From Methanothrix harundinacea 6Ac (GTDB lineage Archaea; Halobacteriota; Methanosarcinia; Methanotrichales; Methanotrichaceae): DNA of 64,000 nucleotides. The translations under genes and the position numbers were made by a program. Of the stretch, positions 35,320-44,324 are shown in pieces; position 1 is the stretch's first letter; each line of letters opens with the position of its first letter. Where the stretch lies: contig NC_017527.1 of assembly GCF_000235565.1 (NCBI RefSeq), positions 744,001 through 808,000 of the forward strand, read 5' to 3'. The notes beneath the pieces were generated by a model. That model was not told the DNA's origin and did not search any database. It was given only the letters and a program-made list of their open reading frames with translations.

Positions 35320-36522
35320 CTATGCGTAAGCCTTCTCTCCGTGCTGGGATATGTCGAGGCCGACGTACTCCTCGTCCTCGGTGACCCGCAAGCCCATCGT
35401 CGCGTCGACGACCTTCGCAATGGCGTAGGTGACGACGAAGGCGTAGACGACGGCGGCGACGGCCCCGATCACCTGGGCGACGAATTGGTCGACGTTCCCC
35501 TGGAGGAGGCCGGAGGCGCCGCCGACGGCCTCGACGGCGAAGATCCCCGTAGCTACGGCCCCCCAGAGGCCGCCGACGCCGTGGACCGCCCAGGCGTCGA
35601 GGCTCTCATCGAGGCCCCTCCCCACCCTGAAGAGGAGGGCTCTGTAGCAGAGGACCCCGGCGACTCCTCCGATGACCAGGGCTGATAGGGGATCGACGAA
35701 CCCCGCCGCCGGGGTTATGGCTACGAGGCCAGCTATGGCGCCGCTGACCATTCCGAGGGCGGACGGCTTTCCCCTCACCCAGGAGGCGAAGAGCCAGGCG
35801 AGGGCCCCCGCCGAGGCGGAGACGTTCGTCACCACGAAGGCGCTCGCGGCGAGGCCGTCGGCGGCGAGGGCGGATCCGGCGTTGAACCCAAACCACCCGA
35901 ACCAGAGGAGGGCGGCCCCGATCATCGTCATGGGGATGTTGTGGGGCTCCATGTCGTGGTCGCCAAACCCGATCCTTTTGCCGATGACCAGGGCGAGGGC
36001 GAGGGCGCCGAAGCCTGAGCTTATGTGGACGACGGTCCCTCCGGCGAAGTCGAGGGCCCCGAGCTGGCCGGCCCAGCCGCCGCCCCAGGCCCAGTGGGCG
36101 AGGGGGTCGTAGACGAGGGTCGTCCAGAGGAGGCCGAAGACGATGAAGGAGCCGATCCTCACCCTCTCGGCGACGGCGGAGGTTATGATCGCAAGGGTGA
36201 TCCCCGCGAAGACGAGCTGGAAGGCCATGAATAGGAGGCCCGGGATCGTCCCCTCCCCCGCGTCCATCCCTACGCCCTTCAGGCCCAGGAGGTCGAGGCC
36301 GCCGATGAAGCCTCCGACGTCCGCCCCGAAGGAGAGGCTGTAGCCGACCAGCACCCACTGGACGCTGACCAGGGCCAGGGCCAGGAAGGAGAGGCCTATC
36401 ATGGAGACGACGTCCTTCTTCCGGACGAGGCCCCCGTAGAAGAGCCCGACTCCCGGTATCATCAGCATAACCATCGCCGTCGAGACCAGGACCCAGGCCG
36501 TATCGCCGCTGTCAAGTACCAT
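35320..36522 (-). CDS. amt: Ammonium transporter Amt
   Basis: 400 residues with 11 predicted helices. [21 protein letters not shown] is the family signature of the first helices. The pore histidines lie in [18 protein letters not shown] and [14 protein letters not shown]. The C-terminal tail [19 protein letters not shown] is the segment that GlnK contacts. The protein conducts ammonium across the cell membrane as a trimer. GGTGG lies seven bases before ATG 36522. A CTTTTTAAATCC box near 36613-36624 (minus strand) with a palindrome behind it gives a regulated promoter, expected for nitrogen control. Confidence 0.96.
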   Translation of the reverse strand: MVLDSGDTAWVLVSTAMVMLMIPGVGLFYGGLVRKKDVVSMIGLSFLALALVSVQWVLVGYSLSFGADVGGFIGGLDLLGLKGVGMDAGEGTIPGLLFMAFQLVFAGITLAIITSAVAERVRIGSFIVFGLLWTTLVYDPLAHWAWGGGWAGQLGALDFAGGTVVHISSGFGALALALVIGKRIGFGDHDMEPHNIPMTMIGAALLWFGWFGFNAGSALAADGLAASAFVVTNVSASAGALAWLFASWVRGKPSALGMVSGAIAGLVAITPAAGFVDPLSALVIGGVAGVLCYRALLFRVGRGLDESLDAWAVHGVGGLWGAVATGIFAVEAVGGASGLLQGNVDQFVAQVIGAVAAVVYAFVVTYAIAKVVDATMGLRVTEDEEYVGLDISQHGEKAYA

Positions 36523-36612
36523 TATTTACCACCCGTAAACTTCCAGGTTCGCGTCTGGAATTTGCCATCGACGCGTCCGACCCGTTTTACAAGGCAGAAT
36601 GGGCCCCTGGGG

Positions 36613-36624
36613 ATTTAAAAAGAG
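36613..36624 (-). promoter_or_regulatory. TATA box of amt-glnK
   Basis: The reverse strand reads TTTTTAAATCC, about 95 bases before the Amt ATG, predicting a leader of roughly 65-70 bases. It is the best TATA match in this intergenic region. Confidence 0.55.
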
Positions 36625-36636
36625 ATTTGATAAAGC

Positions 36637-36653
36637 TTCATAGGTATTATGAA
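36637..36653. promoter_or_regulatory. Palindrome upstream of amt-glnK TATA box (candidate operator)
   Basis: TTCATA-GGTAT-TATGAA is a perfect 6-base inverted repeat with a 5-base spacer, lying just upstream of the amt TATA box. It is not the GGTA-N6-TACC type reported for Methanosarcina NrpR. It could serve an activator or another nitrogen regulator. Confidence 0.45.
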
Positions 36654-36884
36654 AAGAGCTTACCCGGTATGCCCCGATCTGAGAAAAGAGGAGCCTAGAC
36701 CATCTCCCCTATCCCCCCGTCTCAGCTCCTCGGCCATCCAGGAATGTCTGGCGATCCGTTATATTTGACCGCCGCCCGAGGAGAGCCGCTCTGCGGAGCC
36801 GAAAGGGGGAAGAGGAGGCTCCCGGGAAGGGATCTTTCCTGGACGGGGCCCACCGCCTCCGGTCCGATCATCTCCTTTGATCGA

Positions 36885-37463
36885 TCATCTGGGGGGCAGG
36901 ATCTCGACCCTGATCTTCGAGAGGTCCTCTCTTATCTCGGCCCTCCTTCCCATCTTGGAGATGATCTCTTCGATCTCGGTCCGGATGAACCTCTTTGGGA
37001 CGTCGTACCCCAGGATCAGGGTGAATTCCGTCTCAGAGGTCCTGATCAGCTTGAAGAGGTTGCAGGCCTCCAGCCTCCGGAGTACCGTCTTAATATCGTG
37101 GCTCTTTTGTATGAACTCCTCGGCATGGGCCTGGGATACCTTTTGATGCATCTCCCAGAACTTCTCTTTATCAGGGTGCGACTCGATGAACCTCAAAAAA
37201 AGTATCCAGTGGTCTATGTCCAGGATGACGTGCTCCCCCTCCGAGAGCATCTCCGTATAGATGCGGAGCCGATCACCGTCGAGGGATTCGAAGAGGGCTT
37301 TGTGTCTGCTGTAAAACTTCAGCGCCGTCCTCAATAGCTCGCTCTGAGATCCCACCAGCCCATCCTTCATCTCCCTGAATATGCCCGCGGATTCGCGGTC
37401 GAAGGAGATGGTGACCAAGAACTTATCCGGACCCTTCTCCTGGGACCCCTCCCCTCCCCTCAT
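36885..37463 (-). CDS. Ribbon-helix-helix-like regulator with C-terminal sensor-like domain
   Basis: 192 residues. The N terminus DKFLVTISFDRESAGIFREM followed by GSQSELLRTALKFYSRHKAL resembles a CopG/Arc ribbon-helix-helix DNA-binding motif (one strand then two helices). The remaining 130 residues form an alpha/beta domain ending LFKLIRTSETEFTLILGYDVPKRFIRTEIEEII, which I do not recognise and which may sense a ligand. ATG 37463 has GAGGGCGGGATC before it. It lies between amt-glnK and the MOT1-type transporter, so control of one of them is a reasonable guess; no operator was proved. Confidence 0.65.
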   Translation of the reverse strand: MRGGEGSQEKGPDKFLVTISFDRESAGIFREMKDGLVGSQSELLRTALKFYSRHKALFESLDGDRLRIYTEMLSEGEHVILDIDHWILFLRFIESHPDKEKFWEMHQKVSQAHAEEFIQKSHDIKTVLRRLEACNLFKLIRTSETEFTLILGYDVPKRFIRTEIEEIISKMGRRAEIREDLSKIRVEILPPR

Positions 37464-37941
37464 GATCCCGCCCTCTGGGATGGCTCGGTCTCAGGATCGC
37501 CGAGGGGCAAGTCGACGACCTCCTCTCCCCTCCCCGGCGGATCCTCCTCCATCTTGCAGCCTCTGGCCCGGATCGCCCTCGTCGGAAGATTCACCTCGCC
37601 ACAAACCTCCAGAACTCTCATGGCATTTTTGCCATCCCCGCTTATATGGAGGTATTTGAGATTTCTGAATACAAATTAATACAAATTATGAATCATCATT
37701 ATAACAATATACGAACCGATAAATTTCATTTATGGCAATATAATCCATTCTGGGCCGCCGAAGGGCTCTTTACAGCCGAACAGAGTTTTCGCTCTGCTGG
37801 ATGGGGATCGGAGGCGGCCCAAAAGGCGGCTCCGGCAGATCCGGGTCGTAAGAAGGCTTACCCCCCGCATCATCTCGTTACAATAGAAGATCTCTTGGGC
37901 GAAGGCTGCCACGGCGTCATTGAGATATAGCTGGCGGGACT
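37464..37941. other. Intergenic region with structured leader before the MOT1-like gene
   Basis: 478 bases without a supported gene. 37650-37745 is AT-rich and may hold the promoter. Hairpins further on include CAGAG...CTCTG near 37783-37798 and CGGAG (37809-37813) with CTCCG (37830-37834), the latter closing an inner GCC/GGC stem. The frame open across this region has no ribosome site and poor composition. Confidence 0.45.
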
Positions 37942-39048
37942 ATGCCTTTCCCCAGTTCCATGAAAGATCCCGTATGGACTTCCAACCGGATCCTCCGGGA
38001 GATCTCCGGATCGATGGGAAACTTCGGGACGGTCCTTCCCATCCTCCTCGGGGCCGCCCTCGTATCGGAGGTAGACCTGGGGCCCGCCCTCCTCTTCATC
38101 GGCCTATGGTACATCGTCATGGGGATCCATTACGGGATTCCCATGTCGGTGGAGCCGATGAAGGCGATCGGGGCCATCGCCATCGCCGGGGAGCTGACCT
38201 CCGGGGAGATCGCGGCCTCGGGGCTGATCCTGGGGGTGGGGCTCCTCGCCCTGGGGTCCTTTCGGGGGTTTGAGCGGCTGCAGGGGCTGATCCCGGAGGG
38301 CGTCGTCCGCGGGGTCCAGCTGGGGCTCGGCCTCATCCTCATCAAGACCTCGGCGGGGATGATGGTCCAGGACCTCATATTTGCGGCCGCCGCCGTGGGG
38401 ATCTTCCTTTTATTCCTCCTGGTCAGGAGCTGGAGAGGTCTCCCGGACGTATCCATCCTCGCCGTCTTCGGCCTGGGCATCGGTTACGGCATCTCCACCA
38501 GAGGCGTCCCCGATATCCAGCTCATCTCGATAGGGGTCCTCCCCGTCCCGGACCCGGCGACCTTCATCTGGGCCGGATGGCATCTGGTCCTCCCTCAGAT
38601 CCCCCTCACCCTCACCAACGCCACGGTGGCGACCGCCCTCATCGCCGAGGACCTCTTCAAGAAGAGGATCGAGCCCGACAGGCTCTGCGTCACCATGGGT
38701 ATCATGAACATCATCTCGGCGCCCTTCGGCGGGTTTCCGATCTGCCACGGGGCGGGGGGGCTCGCTGCCCACCACCGCTTCGGGGCGGTGAGCGGCCTTT
38801 CGACCGTCATGGGGGGGCTCGTCCTCCTCGTCGTCGCCCTCTTCTTCGCCGGCGCCGAGGCCCTGGCGATCCTCCCGATCGGCCTCTTCGGGGCTCTCCT
38901 CCTCTTCGTCGCCCTGGAGATGGGACGGTGCGGCCTCCGGACGGATGCGCCCCTCCTCACCGGCAGCATCGCCCTTCTGGCCTTATTCACCAACGTCGGC
39001 CTAGCCTTCCTCTTCGGGATCGTCCTCGCCGCGGCTCTGAGGCGCTAG
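37942..39048 (+). CDS. MOT1-type molybdate/sulfate transporter
   Basis: 368 residues, ten or more predicted helices. Two MOT1 signatures are clear: GIPMSVEPMKAIGAIAIAGE in the first third and GGFPICHGAGGLAAHHRFGA in the second half. The family moves molybdate (and in some cases sulfate) across membranes and is related to SulP transporters but lacks the STAS domain, as here. Methanogens need molybdenum or tungsten for formylmethanofuran dehydrogenase, so molybdate or tungstate is the likely cargo. ATG 37942 has only a weak GGCGGG upstream. The long leader is discussed separately. Confidence 0.85.
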   Translation: MPFPSSMKDPVWTSNRILREISGSMGNFGTVLPILLGAALVSEVDLGPALLFIGLWYIVMGIHYGIPMSVEPMKAIGAIAIAGELTSGEIAASGLILGVGLLALGSFRGFERLQGLIPEGVVRGVQLGLGLILIKTSAGMMVQDLIFAAAAVGIFLLFLLVRSWRGLPDVSILAVFGLGIGYGISTRGVPDIQLISIGVLPVPDPATFIWAGWHLVLPQIPLTLTNATVATALIAEDLFKKRIEPDRLCVTMGIMNIISAPFGGFPICHGAGGLAAHHRFGAVSGLSTVMGGLVLLVVALFFAGAEALAILPIGLFGALLLFVALEMGRCGLRTDAPLLTGSIALLALFTNVGLAFLFGIVLAAALRR

Positions 39049-39090
39049 ATCCACGTCCGGTACCAGCCCTCCTCAGCGGAGTGGGGCCCC

Positions 39091-39792
39091 TCATGGGCCG
39101 TATAGCCTCTCCACCCCGTCGAGAAATCGGTCCATGAGCCCGTTGATCTCCGGTATGGTTTCTAAGCCTGCGAGGATCTCCTCTGCGGCCTGGACGAACC
39201 TCCCGCCGCCGGCGAGCTCGTCGGAGCAGTATCTGATGAGGCTCCTGATCCCTTCCGCCGTCGCTTCCAGGTGGAACTGCAGCCCGATGGCCCGGCCGAG
39301 CTGGAAGGCCTGATTTGCACAGCCACCGCTCTCCGCCATCCGGACCGCCCCCGGGGGGATGTCGAAGGTGTCGCCGTGCCAGGAGAGGGGGAAGAACTCC
39401 TCGGGGAGAAGGCCGAATAGGTCGGACTTGGACCCCTCGGAGGTGAGGTTGACGGGATGCCAGCCGATCTCCCGGTCTTCGTTCTTCCTGACCCGGCCGC
39501 CGAGGACGTCGGCGATCAGCTGGGCCCCGAGGCATATCCCCAGGACGACCTTTCCCTCATCGATCGCCCTTCGGATCAGCACCTTCTCCGGGGCGAGCCA
39601 GGGGTACCTCTCCTCCTCGTAGACGTTCATGGGGCCGCCCATGACGATGAGCCCGTCGAACTCCCCCGGGTCCGGGAGGCCTTCGCCGGAGAAGAGGCGG
39701 GTCCAGGAGACGGTATGGCCCCGCTCCTCCGCCCAGTCTCCGATCGATCCCGTCCCCTCGAAGGGGACGTGCTGAAGGGTGTGGATCCTCAT
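39091..39792 (-). CDS. Class I glutamine amidotransferase (GuaA-N-like)
   Basis: 233 residues. The nucleophile Cys lies in LGICLGAQLIADVLGG (about residue 84) and the His-Glu pair in LQFHLEATAEGIRSLIRY (about 175). LIVMGGPMNVYEEERYPWL marks the oxyanion region. This is the stand-alone GMP-synthase-amidotransferase-like group, which hydrolyses glutamine or gamma-glutamyl compounds. No GMP synthetase ATPase domain is present. GTATAAATC at about 39817-39825 (minus strand) places a leaderless start right at ATG 39792. Substrate unknown. Confidence 0.87.
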   Translation of the reverse strand: MRIHTLQHVPFEGTGSIGDWAEERGHTVSWTRLFSGEGLPDPGEFDGLIVMGGPMNVYEEERYPWLAPEKVLIRRAIDEGKVVLGICLGAQLIADVLGGRVRKNEDREIGWHPVNLTSEGSKSDLFGLLPEEFFPLSWHGDTFDIPPGAVRMAESGGCANQAFQLGRAIGLQFHLEATAEGIRSLIRYCSDELAGGGRFVQAAEEILAGLETIPEINGLMDRFLDGVERLYGP

Positions 39793-39816
39793 ATTCGTCG
39801 GCAGAATGATCCCGGA

Positions 39817-39825
39817 CGATTTATA
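39817..39825 (-). promoter_or_regulatory. TATA box for the amidotransferase gene
   Basis: The reverse strand reads GTATAAATC about 27 bases before the ATG at 39792. The spacing indicates a leaderless mRNA. Confidence 0.6.
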
Positions 39826-39853
39826 CGCTTCTTCCTATCTGCCGCCTCTCTCC

Positions 39854-40852
39854 TTACCAGACCCTCACGAAGGGCACCCCTCTCCTCTGGGCATCCCTCA
39901 GCTGGTCTCCGAAGGTGAAGCGGTAGTCGTACCTGTATGCCCTTCCGTCCGTCATCGTCACGGTGATTGGCATGTTGAACGCCCCCCAGGTCCATAGCTC
40001 CAGCTCGAAGTTGTCTCGCGGGTTTGTCATGGTCTGCTCCGACGGGCTGAAGGTCGGGTGGAGCTGGTAGTGGACGGACCTGATCCTGTAGAGGTCGGGG
40101 CCGGTCACCAGGACCTTGATCCTGAAGATCTGGAGCCCCTGTGGGTTGTAGGAGTAGTAGACCCGGTTAGTCTGCGGGTCCACCGCCTGGGTCACGATCT
40201 GGATGTTGGGCCTCCCGTCGGGGGCGGGTGGCGGAACGGGGACGCCGGCTCCGACGTAGAAGGTCAATACGTCGCTGTAGGGGCCGTTTCCTATCCTGTA
40301 CCTCAGCTGGTGGATCCCCGGGGCGTCGGCGTAGAACCATGTCCTATATTGATTATGCGCCCAGACGTTCCCCAGGTAGCGGGTCTGAACGAGGCCTGAG
40401 GGAGTCCTCTTCTCCACCATCAGCGACCCCGAGGATGAGGGGATGATAAGGAGCCTTGCATAGTGGTAGACGGGGATGTTTACGGCCTGCCAGTAGCGGG
40501 AACCGTCGCTGCTGACGATCCAGAAAGCGTTCTGGCCTCCACCGGGGGCGATGGAGAAGGGGGCGACGGTTGGAGCCGGGGATGAGGCCGGCCTGTACTC
40601 GAAAGACCCTCCCTCCTCGATCAAGGTCTCGGGGCTCTCCAGGATGCTGCTCGGGAAGTCGGCCTCTCCCGTCTCGGAGGTCTCAGAAGGTGGCGGCTCC
40701 GTCCAGCCGAAGGATGACGATCCCTCCTCTTCCCAGGGGCCCAGATCCCCCGGACTATCCCACCCTCCGAACTGGGCTAGGGAGGGCGAAGATCCGAATA
40801 AGATCAGTCCAAGAAGAAGGACCGTCGGCTTGAAGGCGGATCGGACTATCAT
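39854..40852 (-). CDS. Exported protein with C-terminal pYEATS-like domain
   Basis: About 332 residues. A signal peptide (AFKPTVLLLGLILFGSSPSLA) follows ATG 40852. A low-complexity Ser/Glu/Pro region (25-85) follows. The middle (95-210) is beta-rich, with WIVSSDGSRYWQAVNIPVY and HQLRYRIGNGPYSDVLTFYV. The last 110 residues read FRIKVLVTG, IRSVHYQLHPTF, NPRDNFELELWTWGAFNMPI and DGRAYRYDYRF: a strong match to the pYEATS beta-sandwich (V-x-Y-x-L-H-P-x-F ... NP ... F-x-L-x-x-W-T-W-G-x-F ... DG). ATG 40852 fits a leaderless start behind CTTTTATG near 40880; an upstream in-frame TTG or ATG would add a charged stretch before the signal. pYEATS is usually reported in cytoplasmic or membrane-anchored settings, so export is unusual. 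Confidence 0.75.
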   Translation of the reverse strand: MIVRSAFKPTVLLLGLILFGSSPSLAQFGGWDSPGDLGPWEEEGSSSFGWTEPPPSETSETGEADFPSSILESPETLIEEGGSFEYRPASSPAPTVAPFSIAPGGGQNAFWIVSSDGSRYWQAVNIPVYHYARLLIIPSSSGSLMVEKRTPSGLVQTRYLGNVWAHNQYRTWFYADAPGIHQLRYRIGNGPYSDVLTFYVGAGVPVPPPAPDGRPNIQIVTQAVDPQTNRVYYSYNPQGLQIFRIKVLVTGPDLYRIRSVHYQLHPTFSPSEQTMTNPRDNFELELWTWGAFNMPITVTMTDGRAYRYDYRFTFGDQLRDAQRRGVPFVRVW

Positions 40853-41019
40853 GATATATAACTTGATAAAGCGGCATAAAAGCTTTTCATCCGCCTTTAT
40901 ACGCACCGCTCCACGGCCTCGCTCCCATAGGCGGGGTCCTTTGATATGGATCCGGCATCGGAGGTTATTTTAATAGATGCGTTATTTTAATAAAATGCTG
41001 AGGGATGGCCGCCAATTCC

Positions 41020-42468
41020 TCAAGGGGCATCGGCCATCTCGACACAGAGGACATAGGGATCCGCCGCAGATCGCTGGTACCAGAGCCTCGCCTGACTTGG
41101 ACCCACCTGGTCCAGCATGGAACTCAGCTCCTCCGGCGCCACCGCCTTCAACGTTCCTTCGTAGACGTCGAAGAGGTAGCTCGTCCCTCCCTTCAGGGTG
41201 AACGGTCCATAGGCCTTCCAGTCGTCGGATACCCCGATGTATCCGGAGACCCTCTTTCCGCTCCAGATCATGTATGTCCCGGGGTCTAAGAGGGGTCCTG
41301 CGGTCTTCCTCTCCGGGGAGGTGGCCCCGAGGTCGGCATAATCGACCACATCCTCGGGCAGGGGGTCGAAGCTCTGGCATGGCGCCCCATCCCTGCAATC
41401 GAAGTCTGCACACTTCGGCCTTCCTCCGACGTGACCCATCTCTTCCGACCCGTCGATGCTCTCATCAGAGAAAAATTTCTGAACATCGTATATCGCGACC
41501 CCTCCTATCAGCCCATGGGTGTCCCATCTCCACGAGTCTGTTCCGATGAGGACCGTCGCGTAATTAGGGTTTGGAAGCCCGCCGGTATGGGGTTTCGTCC
41601 CCCTAAGAATCCCATCGACCCAGATCTCCAGCCCCCGGGGCCCCCAGGTCCCCATGACATGCCGCCATTCTCCGATGAGATCTTCTGGAGGTATGCCGCT
41701 ATCTGCCACCTTCCATCCGCCAGCCCATATCATGAAGACCAGGTTTTTGGAGTAGCTGCTGTGGGTACCCAGGTAGAACCCGTCGTCGAAGCTTCCGCCG
41801 TACTCCCTCCCGGACGCCGCCAGGACGAAGTTGGTGGGGGCGGACTCGAGCTTTACCCACATCTCTATAGACCCCTGACTGAGATCTCTAGTCGGGTCCT
41901 GATGGACGTTCCCGACCCTCACATAATCTCCGCTCCCGTCGAGCTTCAGGGCCGGAGCGGATCCCTCTTCTGCGACGAAGGATGCGTCACCAAATAATTC
42001 TCCGGGATGCCGTCCGGTGGCATCGTCGGCATCCCCATCGAAGTGGTAGCGGGCGACGACGTTTTCTTCGATCTCTCCGTTTGCGGCGGGGGAAGGCTCC
42101 CTCAGCACCACCGAGACGGGGTTGCTCCGGGCGATCTCTTCATAACTGCCGCTTCCGGCCCAGTTCTCAAACATCCTGAACTCGTAATCCCCCAACTCCT
42201 GGGGGGCGGTGAAGGTCAAAGTCCCGCTCTTTTCGCCTCGGAGGTAGCTCCACTCCCCGTACCTTTCATTCGCTTCGTCTATCCTGTAGATGGCGATCCA
42301 ATCGGTATCGAACCCTGGTGCGCCAGAGTAGACGACGGTTATCTCATCTGCGGGGTTTACTGCAGACGGCGAAGCAGAAAGGGTTGGCGGCTGGCCGGCA
42401 CCGAGGCTGGCGACGGCGATGAAGAATACGGCCATGACGGCAGCGCATAGAAAAGGTCTCCGTTTCAT
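41020..42468 (-). CDS. Exported protein with SKICH-like and LamG-like domains
   Basis: About 482 residues. Signal peptide RPFLCAAVMAVFFIAVASLG. Residues 25-120 form an Ig-like strand set with DWIAIYRIDEANERYGEW and YEFRMFENWAG, the W-I-A/G-I/L-Y pattern of SKICH-type domains. Residues 135-330 are a concanavalin/LamG-like domain: RYHFDGDADDATG, LDGSGDYVRVG, GSIEMWVKL, WRHVMGTWGPRGLEIWVDG and GLIGGVAIYD. The last third holds a small Cys motif (KCADFDCRDGAPC) and a sandwich with YMIWSGKRVSGYIGVSDDW. ATG 42468 has GGTGA five bases upstream. Probably a surface carbohydrate-binding protein. Confidence 0.75.
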   Translation of the reverse strand: MKRRPFLCAAVMAVFFIAVASLGAGQPPTLSASPSAVNPADEITVVYSGAPGFDTDWIAIYRIDEANERYGEWSYLRGEKSGTLTFTAPQELGDYEFRMFENWAGSGSYEEIARSNPVSVVLREPSPAANGEIEENVVARYHFDGDADDATGRHPGELFGDASFVAEEGSAPALKLDGSGDYVRVGNVHQDPTRDLSQGSIEMWVKLESAPTNFVLAASGREYGGSFDDGFYLGTHSSYSKNLVFMIWAGGWKVADSGIPPEDLIGEWRHVMGTWGPRGLEIWVDGILRGTKPHTGGLPNPNYATVLIGTDSWRWDTHGLIGGVAIYDVQKFFSDESIDGSEEMGHVGGRPKCADFDCRDGAPCQSFDPLPEDVVDYADLGATSPERKTAGPLLDPGTYMIWSGKRVSGYIGVSDDWKAYGPFTLKGGTSYLFDVYEGTLKAVAPEELSSMLDQVGPSQARLWYQRSAADPYVLCVEMADAP

Positions 42469-42579
42469 CTGGTCACCCTCATGGCGAAGTATACCATCAA
42501 TGATCAATAAATATTACGGTTTAGACGCTGCAGATTGAATTTCCCCATTCCCGCCTGGTGAAGGCGCCACCGCCCTCCC

Positions 42580-44085
42580 CTAGCCTCCCAGCTCCCGGCC
42601 CCTGGAGAAGGCGGCCTCCGCCTCTTCCCCCCTCCCCAGGGCCTGGAGGGCTGCGCCCCTCCCCACCCAGGCGTCGCCGTCCTCGGGCCTCTGCCGGATC
42701 ACCTCATCGTAGATCAGGACCGCCTCCTCGTACCGCCCCAGGCTCCTGAGGGCGAGCCCCTTGTTCATCCAGGCGTGGTGGTAGGCGGGGTCGAGGCTCA
42801 ACGCCATATCGTACGCCTCGACCGCCTCCGAGAGCCGCCCCTGGTCGTAGAGGGCGACCCCCTTGTTGTTCCAGGCCTGGGCGTATCCGGGGTCGAGGAC
42901 GATGGCCACGTCGTAAGCCTTGATCGCCTCCGAGAGCTGCCCCTGGCCGAAGAGGGCGACCCCCTTGTTGTTCCAGGCGTTGGCGTCCTCGGGGTCTAGG
43001 CTGATGGCCATATCATAAGCCTCGATCGCCTTCTCGTCTTCTCCCATCTCGTCGAGGGCTATCCCCTTGTTGTACCAGGCGTGGGAGTACTGGGGGTCTA
43101 GGCTGATGGCCACATCATAGGCCTCGACCGCCTCCGAGAGCCTCCCCAGGTCCCGGAGGGCGACCCCCTTGTTGTTCCAGACGTAGGGGTCCTGGGGGTC
43201 GAGGCTCAAAGCCGTATCATAGGCCACGACCGCCTCCGAGAGCCTCCCCCCATCGTATAGAGATAGCCCCTTCCCCCCCCAGGCGAGGGGGGAGGCGGGG
43301 TCGATGCTTATCGCCTCGTCGTACCGGCGGGCCTCGATGAGGGGCGCCACAGCCCTCGGATCGCCGATGATGACGAGGGCCTCGGAGGCCTTCTCGGATA
43401 CCCCCGGATCGGCGTCCCTCAGGGCGGCGATGAGGGGGGTTACAGCGGCGGGACCCCCGGCCTCGGCGAGGGCCTCGACCGCCTCCCCTCTCACCCCGCC
43501 GTCCGGATCTTTGAGGGCGAGGTAGGCGAGGGGCTCTATGGCCTGGGGGTCGCCGATCTCCCCCAGGGCCCGGGCAGCCCGCATCCGGACCGAGGAGTTT
43601 TCGTCTTTGATGGCTCCGATGAGGGGGGTTACCGCGGCGGGATCCCCGGCCTCGGCGAGGGCCTCGACCGCCTTCCCTCTCACCCCGCCGTCCGGATCTT
43701 TGAGGGCGAGGTGGGCGAGGGGCTCTATGGCCTGGGGGTCGCCGATCTCTCCCAGGGCGCGGGCCGCCTCTCTTCTGACCCCCGGATCGGGGTCCTTCAG
43801 GGCGGCGATGAGGGGTCCGACGGCCCGGGCGTCCCTGACCTCTCCCAGGGCCGCCGCCGCCTCGCACCTCACCTCGGAGGCCTCATCCTCCAGGGCCGAT
43901 ATCAGCGGGTCCACGGCCCCTGCTCCCCCGGCCTCTCCGAGGGCGCGGGCCGCCCCCGCCCGGACGTCGGCCTGGCCGTACTTCAGGTCCAGGATGAGGT
44001 CGTCCACCACGGTGGCCCCGGCAGGGGTTGACGCCGCCAGGAAGAGCAGCGCCAAAATGAGCTTTCCTATTTTACCCCCCTCCAT
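42580..44085 (-). CDS. Exported HEAT-repeat / TPR fusion protein
   Basis: 501 residues. Signal peptide (IGKLILALLFLAASTPAGA). Residues 25-245 carry seven or so HEAT (PBS-lyase-like) repeats of about 31 residues, e.g. VRREAARALGEIGDPQAIEPL, alternating in near-identical pairs. At about residue 245 the sequence passes from DPRAVAPLIEARRYDEAISI straight into TPR units of 34 residues, e.g. AWNNKGVALYDQGRLSEAVEAYD, about seven copies. Both are protein-binding superhelices, so the whole is an elongated scaffold outside the membrane. The junction lies inside a repeat. Several repeats are almost identical at DNA level, pointing to recent expansion. Confidence 0.82.
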   Translation of the reverse strand: MEGGKIGKLILALLFLAASTPAGATVVDDLILDLKYGQADVRAGAARALGEAGGAGAVDPLISALEDEASEVRCEAAAALGEVRDARAVGPLIAALKDPDPGVRREAARALGEIGDPQAIEPLAHLALKDPDGGVRGKAVEALAEAGDPAAVTPLIGAIKDENSSVRMRAARALGEIGDPQAIEPLAYLALKDPDGGVRGEAVEALAEAGGPAAVTPLIAALRDADPGVSEKASEALVIIGDPRAVAPLIEARRYDEAISIDPASPLAWGGKGLSLYDGGRLSEAVVAYDTALSLDPQDPYVWNNKGVALRDLGRLSEAVEAYDVAISLDPQYSHAWYNKGIALDEMGEDEKAIEAYDMAISLDPEDANAWNNKGVALFGQGQLSEAIKAYDVAIVLDPGYAQAWNNKGVALYDQGRLSEAVEAYDMALSLDPAYHHAWMNKGLALRSLGRYEEAVLIYDEVIRQRPEDGDAWVGRGAALQALGRGEEAEAAFSRGRELGG

Positions 44086-44324
44086 GGATATCGATACTGT
44101 CTCCGACGACTAAAAATGCTTCGGTGATGCCTGCATGACCGATCCCTCAGCCTCGCATGAGCCCTCCCGCTCCGAGGCCGAAGACCAGAACCAGCGGCGG
44201 AGGTCCATCGATCCCCGTGGGAGGGGCGGCATGGTCTCCGCCCGGGGGAGGAGAGAGCTCCAAAGGAATCGGATCTTCCATATTCTATTTATTCTCAAAG
44301 AGGATAACCTATCGAGGTGATCCC

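Noticed and set aside
37646-37930. 94-codon frame before the MOT1-like gene
   Set aside because: No ribosome site; the translation has no domain, and the region reads better as a structured leader.
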